A stretch of 64,000 nucleotides of DNA, taken from Candidatus Heimdallarchaeota archaeon. Lineage in GTDB: Archaea > Asgardarchaeota > Heimdallarchaeia > Hodarchaeales > Hodarchaeaceae. The DNA lies in the NCBI GenBank assembly GCA_019057635.1, contig DXJL01000104.1, forward strand, positions 1 through 64,000. The letters are read 5' to 3'. Positions 59,012 to 64,000 of this stretch are shown piece after piece. The notes under the pieces were generated by a model, which was not told the DNA's origin, made no database searches, and saw only the letters and a program-made list of their open reading frames with translations. The position numbers were made by a program, and so were the translations under genes. How positions within the stretch are numbered: position 1 is the first letter of the stretch; the number at the start of each line of letters is the position of its first letter.

Positions 59012-59692
59012 TCATTGCCCATATTTTACTGTCATAACTTGAATATAATCAGATGTTTGTTCAGCTGCTTCTGCAACGACAATCAAACTAACGGATATCT
59101 TATAGCAATAATATGCATCTTTGGCATCATAATCAGGTGAATTTATCCTCCCAAAAATATGGAAATCTAAATCTCGCGCTTCTTCACGGGTACTATCTAC
59201 CTTCCCTGCATATTTTCTTGCCTTCTCGTGATCCGCATCAACATATTTTAGTGCATCTTGTAAAAAATCAGTGCACTGATGTACTTTCTCTGCTAAAATC
59301 GGCATCTCATGGGGAATTCTCTGTGGAAAATCCTCCCGAGCGACAAGCCGACGGATTACTACTTCTGTTTTATTGACAATATTATCCATATGTCGGACTA
59401 ACCGATGTCTATCTTCTGTTGCTTGCGGTAGGTATGCTCCCTTAGAGAAAATAGTGTCTATCAACTCTTCTTTAATGTCGTCGCATCGACGTTCGGCTTT
59501 CACAATTTCATCCTTTAAATGCATAATCTTTGATCGAGCTTCTGGATCTTTCTCATGATTTGACCAAATAATAATTGCATCAGCTAGTTTAGCTGAAGCT
59601 ATTTGTAATTCCTTTGCTAATTGCACAAATAGCTCCTCGCCTCGTTTCCACAGTTTTTTATCTCTTCGAAATAACAAAAATTCACCATCCAC
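59012..59692 (-). CDS. PhoU-like / DUF47 family protein
   Basis: Helical DUF47-like pattern (LFVQLAKELQIASAKLADAI ... IVKAERRCDDIKEELIDTIFSKGAYLP ... DRHRLVRHMDNIVNKTEVVIRRL); paired with PiT. Confidence 0.82.
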   Translation of the reverse strand: MDGEFLLFRRDKKLWKRGEELFVQLAKELQIASAKLADAIIIWSNHEKDPEARSKIMHLKDEIVKAERRCDDIKEELIDTIFSKGAYLPQATEDRHRLVRHMDNIVNKTEVVIRRLVAREDFPQRIPHEMPILAEKVHQCTDFLQDALKYVDADHEKARKYAGKVDSTREEARDLDFHIFGRINSPDYDAKDAYYCYKISVSLIVVAEAAEQTSDYIQVMTVKYGQ

Positions 59693-59867
59693 TAAGAATG
59701 TCTTTGATAACCATCCTCCAATAATTCATTTATGAATTCCTCGCATTATCCTACAACTAAGTTACATATTCATCTCGGGATATGTTCCATAAATGAAATC
59801 TTTATATCCTCACCTCCAGTTAATTTGGAAATGAAACTATGCTTTCCGCTAGAGGTTTGTTTTCACA

Positions 59868-60836
59868 TTGTCAAAAGAAAAAGAGTTCTTAATTCAAGAT
59901 TTAACAATTGATGATGAGTATGATACAATTTCAGCCAATGCTTCAGTACAAGAAGCGGCATTAAAAATGAAGGAAAAAGGAATTCCGGATTTGGTTGTCC
60001 TTGATGACGATAATATGTATCAGGGCATCATAGCTGATTTTGATATTGTAACTGGCTTGGTTGCAGAAGGGTTATCCGTGGATAAGTCGAAAGTAACCGA
60101 GATTATGTACACAATTGACCCAGTCACAAAAAATACAACAGTATCCGATGCTTTTGCTCGTATGAGAGACTTAGATGTATCAGTCGTTCCTGTTGTAGAA
60201 AATAATGAAGTAATCGGAGTTGCTACGATAACTGATTGCTGGGGATTTTTACCTGAAAAGTATGAAGACCAAAAAGGCCTTATACCTGTTTCTAATCCTC
60301 GATTTGCAAATTATAGTTTTACCATTCTTATGTCGGTGTTATACCTATTTTTCGGGATTTTTGCTCCCCTTATAGGTATTGTTGGTTACCTAAAAGCACC
60401 GATTGCAAGCCAAGGGGGTTTCACAGCCACGTACTATCTTTTTGAGGCTCGAGGAGCTAGTTTTTGGATCCGATATACAGACATCCAAGGTCAATTTAAC
60501 TTTTTATGGCTTTCCCTGTCAATCTTTGGGGTTTTATTTATCGTTCTTGGTCTTGTAAGCATTTATGCAATTTTCCAATGGGCATATGCAGATTATAAGA
60601 TGATTAAAGTCAATCGAAATTGGCATGCTATTGGTACATTATTAGGTCTGTTAGGAATTATAGTAGAATGGCTATTCTTTGTTTCTTTCATTCTGATGGA
60701 TGTCCTACGTGTTTCTAGTACTCAAATTGATTTTGGTGGATTGTTATTCTCAGTTATAGCCATAATTTGTCTACTCGCAGCCGTTTCTCGTGACCTTGTA
60801 TTCCGCGAAACGTCCGCCACACCCGAGGAGGAATAA
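59868..60836 (+). CDS. CBS-domain pair fused to a multi-TM membrane region
   Basis: CBS motifs TISANASVQEAALKMKEKGIPDLVVLDDDNMYQGIIADFDIV and VTKNTTVSDAFARMRDLDVSVVPVVENNEVIGVATITD, then several TM segments. TTG start. Confidence 0.85.
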   Translation: MSKEKEFLIQDLTIDDEYDTISANASVQEAALKMKEKGIPDLVVLDDDNMYQGIIADFDIVTGLVAEGLSVDKSKVTEIMYTIDPVTKNTTVSDAFARMRDLDVSVVPVVENNEVIGVATITDCWGFLPEKYEDQKGLIPVSNPRFANYSFTILMSVLYLFFGIFAPLIGIVGYLKAPIASQGGFTATYYLFEARGASFWIRYTDIQGQFNFLWLSLSIFGVLFIVLGLVSIYAIFQWAYADYKMIKVNRNWHAIGTLLGLLGIIVEWLFFVSFILMDVLRVSSTQIDFGGLLFSVIAIICLLAAVSRDLVFRETSATPEEE

Positions 60837-60840
60837 AAAA

Positions 60841-60960
60841 ATGCCTCGTGGTGGTGGTGGATTTCGAGGCGGCGGAGGGGGCGGTTTTCGCGGTGGTGGT
60901 GGGTTTAGAGGTGGAGGTTTCCGAGGTGGAAGCCGAAGCTTCCGAGTAGGCTCAGTAAGA
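60841..60960 (+). repeat. GGN-rich low-complexity tract encoding RGG/FRGG repeats
   Basis: Repeated ggtggtgga-ttt-cga units visible in the DNA. Confidence 0.85.
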
Positions 60961-62523
60961 AGCTCAGGACGTCCATTTGGCCGAACTGGTTCTCGTCGAA
61001 CTGTTTCCCGGGCTCCACGATCTCGTCCAGGAAGAAATTATCATCGCAGACGTCATCGACGTTATTGGGGTGGTTATTATCGGCCATGGTATCGTCGATG
61101 GTGGCATTGGAATTGGTGGTGGGGATATCCATACCGAAGATGGTATTATGCACCTGTTTATTGGGGTGGTGGTGCAGTGTTTGGTATCATTGCCCTACTT
61201 GTAATTTTGCCAATAATTGGTATGGCCTTTATTCCTTATCCATTTGCTAGTAGTAATGCAACTGGAACAGTCACATATCAGGATACACAGACTATTTGGT
61301 ATAATGAGTACTGGTATGAACGAGAACCGATGCAAGAAGATCAAATAATCGATTATAGTGTCGAAGCAACGTCTAAGGTGACGTTTTTAATTTGGGATCA
61401 ACCGTTTGAGAATTTACCGCAAGACCAAGACTTATCTGGGAGCTATTCTGAAAGTATAGTTGTTCAGGCTGATCATGACTATGAATACATTGGGTACTTC
61501 TTAAAGCCTGGTTCTGAATTAACCTACCAATTTAACGTGACCTTAGGCGGTGATATCGAATTCTTTGTTGCTGATGCAAATGCCCTTAATCGTTGGAACA
61601 ATTGGGAGACAATAATACCCGAGGATTCCTACACTGGCTCTGAATCCTATGAGAATAACTTTGTGGTTACCTATGCCCAAGATTGGTACTTAGTATGGTA
61701 CAACCCGACGGCTTCACCAATTCAGATAGATTTTGTAGTAGATTATGTTGCCACGGACAATATTGATATCTCTGCAGCTGAGTATTATATTGAAGATGTC
61801 GAGGATCGACAATCTGATACATTTCCTGTGCCCAGAGATGGCACCTGGTATTTCTTCATATATATGAATCCATTTGTCAACTCTGAAGAATCTGTAGACA
61901 TTACTTTTGAGGTTCGGTATAATACAGAAGTGACTTACGAAGACCATTGGAAGGATGCAAGGCCAGTTTTGTTCATTATAGGCTTTATTGTTGTCCTAGT
62001 TCTCATAGTGGCAGTAGTTCAAAGAAAAAGTTCTAAGAAAAGTGCAATTGCAGCAGCCACGAGTACAGGTACATCATCAACACAGACTGCTACAACTACT
62101 ACGGCCCCGTCACCTCAAAAGACTGAGTGTCATCGATGTAAAGCGGTTTATAGACCAAGTGATGTCTTTTGTACAAATTGTGGGGCTAAACTTCATGGGC
62201 GTGACTATGGTACACCTAAAGCGACAACTCCTGCAAATTCTAAATGGTGTAAAAATTGTGGTGATACTTTGAAGTCAGATAGTCGTTTCTGTAAGAATTG
62301 TGGAACACCAGTCGAGCAGAAGTCCGAATCTCACAAATTTTTCCCTGATGAAAGAAAATCTTTCTTTTGTCAATTAGACAATGAGCAGCATCCCTCAACT
62401 GACTCTGCTTACCAATGTGATCAATGTTCACGAATGGTTTGTGCGAATTGTTATGATGACATCGGAAAAACTGGCATCAGAGTTTGCCCCTATTGTAAAG
62501 GAAATCTAAGTAAAGTTCAATGA
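60841..62523 (+). CDS. RGG/aromatic-rich membrane protein with ectodomain and C-terminal zinc ribbons
   Basis: MPRGGGGFRGGGGGGFRGGGGFRGGGFRGGSRSF...RRYWGGYYRPWYRRWWHWNWWWGYPYRRWYY; two TM segments bracket a ~250-aa acidic/aromatic domain; C-terminal CHRCKAVYRPSDVFCTNCG, CKNCGDTLKSDSRFCKNCG and a cross-brace-like CQ...H...CDQC...CANC...CPYC. Confidence 0.8.
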   Translation: MPRGGGGFRGGGGGGFRGGGGFRGGGFRGGSRSFRVGSVRSSGRPFGRTGSRRTVSRAPRSRPGRNYHRRRHRRYWGGYYRPWYRRWWHWNWWWGYPYRRWYYAPVYWGGGAVFGIIALLVILPIIGMAFIPYPFASSNATGTVTYQDTQTIWYNEYWYEREPMQEDQIIDYSVEATSKVTFLIWDQPFENLPQDQDLSGSYSESIVVQADHDYEYIGYFLKPGSELTYQFNVTLGGDIEFFVADANALNRWNNWETIIPEDSYTGSESYENNFVVTYAQDWYLVWYNPTASPIQIDFVVDYVATDNIDISAAEYYIEDVEDRQSDTFPVPRDGTWYFFIYMNPFVNSEESVDITFEVRYNTEVTYEDHWKDARPVLFIIGFIVVLVLIVAVVQRKSSKKSAIAAATSTGTSSTQTATTTTAPSPQKTECHRCKAVYRPSDVFCTNCGAKLHGRDYGTPKATTPANSKWCKNCGDTLKSDSRFCKNCGTPVEQKSESHKFFPDERKSFFCQLDNEQHPSTDSAYQCDQCSRMVCANCYDDIGKTGIRVCPYCKGNLSKVQ

Positions 62524-63512
62524 TTTCCTTTCAAATTCTCTTTTTTCATTTCAGGTATTAAATTGGGGGGTATTAATCCCTTTTCGATTGCAATAATATT
62601 CTCTGCAACCATGATTGCCATTGCTTCACGAGCTTGTTTCGTTGCAGATCCAATATGGGGAGTTAATACTATATTCTTCAATTCGCGCATCTCTTTGGGA
62701 ATTAATGGTTCATTATAGTAGACATCTAGACCCGCACCAGCAATTTTACTTTCACTTAGTGCTTTAATTAGAGCTACTTCATCAATAACCTTCCCGCGCG
62801 ATGTATTAATCAGAAAAGCGTTATTTTTCATCAAATCCAGCTCATTTTCCCCAATAAGGTGATGCGTTTCGTCTGTATATGGTACATGGAGACTTACTAT
62901 ATCACAAGATTCTAATAATTCTTTTAATTTCGGAAGGTATGTCACTTTCATTGATTCGGGTAGATTGTTTGATTTCGAGCGAGAATAATAACAAATTTTC
63001 ATATCAAAACCCGTCCCTCTTTTAGCCACCGCTGAACCAATTCGCCCCATCCCCACGATCCCAAGAGTTTTCCCAGATAATTCATACCCTAGCATGTACT
63101 CAGGTGCCCATCCTGAAAATACAGCTTGTCGACATTCTTGATCCCCTTCAACTATTCTACGTGTAATTGCAAGAATTAAAGCCCAAGTTAGGTCTGCAGT
63201 AGCATTAGTTAAAACATCTGGAGTGTTAGTTACTGGTATACCACATTCAATTGCAACATTGACGTCTATATTATTATAACCGACGGCATAATTCGCAATT
63301 CCCTTCAAATTTGTACAATTTCCTAACAGATTGCTATCTATCCTCACTGATAAAAGAGAGACAAGATAATCAACTGTAGGTAAGATTTTACTCAATTGGA
63401 TATCTGGTGAACTACCAGAATCTAATATAACAACCTCAAAATGGTTCTTTAAAAGTTCTATACCTTTTTTTGGAATTTTATGTGTTAAAAGTACTCGAAT
63501 TTTTCTTTGCAT
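62517..63512 (-). CDS. D-2-hydroxyacid dehydrogenase (glyoxylate reductase / PGDH-like)
   Basis: YAVGYNNIDVNVAIECGIPVTNTPDVLTNATADL; GKTLGIVGMGRIGSAVAKR; INTSRGKVIDEVALIKAL; LTPHIGSAT. Confidence 0.94.
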   Translation of the reverse strand: MQRKIRVLLTHKIPKKGIELLKNHFEVVILDSGSSPDIQLSKILPTVDYLVSLLSVRIDSNLLGNCTNLKGIANYAVGYNNIDVNVAIECGIPVTNTPDVLTNATADLTWALILAITRRIVEGDQECRQAVFSGWAPEYMLGYELSGKTLGIVGMGRIGSAVAKRGTGFDMKICYYSRSKSNNLPESMKVTYLPKLKELLESCDIVSLHVPYTDETHHLIGENELDLMKNNAFLINTSRGKVIDEVALIKALSESKIAGAGLDVYYNEPLIPKEMRELKNIVLTPHIGSATKQAREAMAIMVAENIIAIEKGLIPPNLIPEMKKENLKGNH

Positions 63513-63558
63513 TTCTAATCATCATTTCTCCATTAAGAGTGATAGTTCAGAACGGTTA

Positions 63559-64000
63559 TTACATAGGATTTGAAGTTCCATCGTGCACACATAATCCTTC
63601 TACATAAGTTTGTTCAATTCTTAATTCCTTTATCTCACTGGAGTTAATTGTAAATGGCGATTTCTCTAAAATAATGAAGTCAGCATATTTACCCTTCATG
63701 ATATTGCCTAATTCATGCTCTACTGAGAGAGCTACTGCATTACTAATAGTATATGCTTTAATTGCCTCCTCAACAGATATATGGATGTCTTTTGAGGGGA
63801 AATTGACTGATTGATGTATCCCAAATAATGGAGAAAGGGGCATATTATCAGAGCCGAAAGATAGATTGGCCCTTAGCTGCAGAATTTTATTAAAACGATT
63901 TAATGAATATATTCTATCTCGTCCGAGCCGTTGCTCATATAATTCTCCAGGATATTGCCATTTCAAGAAATTAGGCTGCATTGACAGTATAATTCCCAAC
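63559..64000 (-). CDS. YtcJ-like amidohydrolase, C-terminal part; continues past the window edge
   Basis: SMQPNFLKWQYPGELYEQRLG; LSFGSDNMPLSPLFGIHQSVN; ISVEEAIKAYTISNAVALSVEHELGNIMKGKYADFIILEKSP. Confidence 0.85.
   Translation of the reverse strand, partial: LGIILSMQPNFLKWQYPGELYEQRLGRDRIYSLNRFNKILQLRANLSFGSDNMPLSPLFGIHQSVNFPSKDIHISVEEAIKAYTISNAVALSVEHELGNIMKGKYADFIILEKSPFTINSSEIKELRIEQTYVEGLCVHDGTSNPM

Noticed and set aside
60905-61250. Several overlapping ORFs on both strands over the RGG tract
   Set aside because: Artifacts of GC-skewed repetitive coding sequence of the 60841..62523 gene.
1-64000. CRISPR arrays, tRNA and rRNA genes
   Set aside because: No regularly spaced repeats, tRNA-like T-loop/CCA contexts or rRNA signatures were seen on reading; absence not verified with tRNAscan/CRT.

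Overview
This window is a low-GC archaeal chromosome segment. The archaeal call rests on Orc1/Cdc6 next to RadA, a geranylgeranyl-reductase-family protein, an archaeal RecJ-like DHH protein with a DnaJ-type Zn finger, and a THEP1-type NTPase; lineage below Archaea is unresolved (Asgard-like features are only suggestive). Most of it is ordinary metabolism and information processing: Mo/W enzymes, an FdrA/DUF1116 cassette, acyl-CoA dehydrogenase, penicillin acylase, UvrA, glycerol kinase, thymidine kinase, phosphate uptake and an ABC transporter. The strongest finding is a TnpA-less TnpB element (31895..33314) with CATG at both boundaries. It splits a histidine-phosphatase gene whose frame is restored exactly when one CATG-bounded copy is removed. 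Two stand-alone ~91-nt copies of the TnpB 3' end lie elsewhere (5947..6037, 49283..49374); they keep a hairpin with compensatory changes and the guide-proximal end, and look like free-standing omega-RNA/PATE-type units. Other points of interest: a PiT phosphate transporter with two in-frame TAG codons, a 403-bp insertion splitting an AOR gene, paralogous Zn-ribbon DNA methylases flanking tdk, an RGG/aromatic membrane Zn-ribbon protein, and an HhH-GPD protein that appears to lack its catalytic Asp. All calls come from reading motifs by eye; no database search was run.
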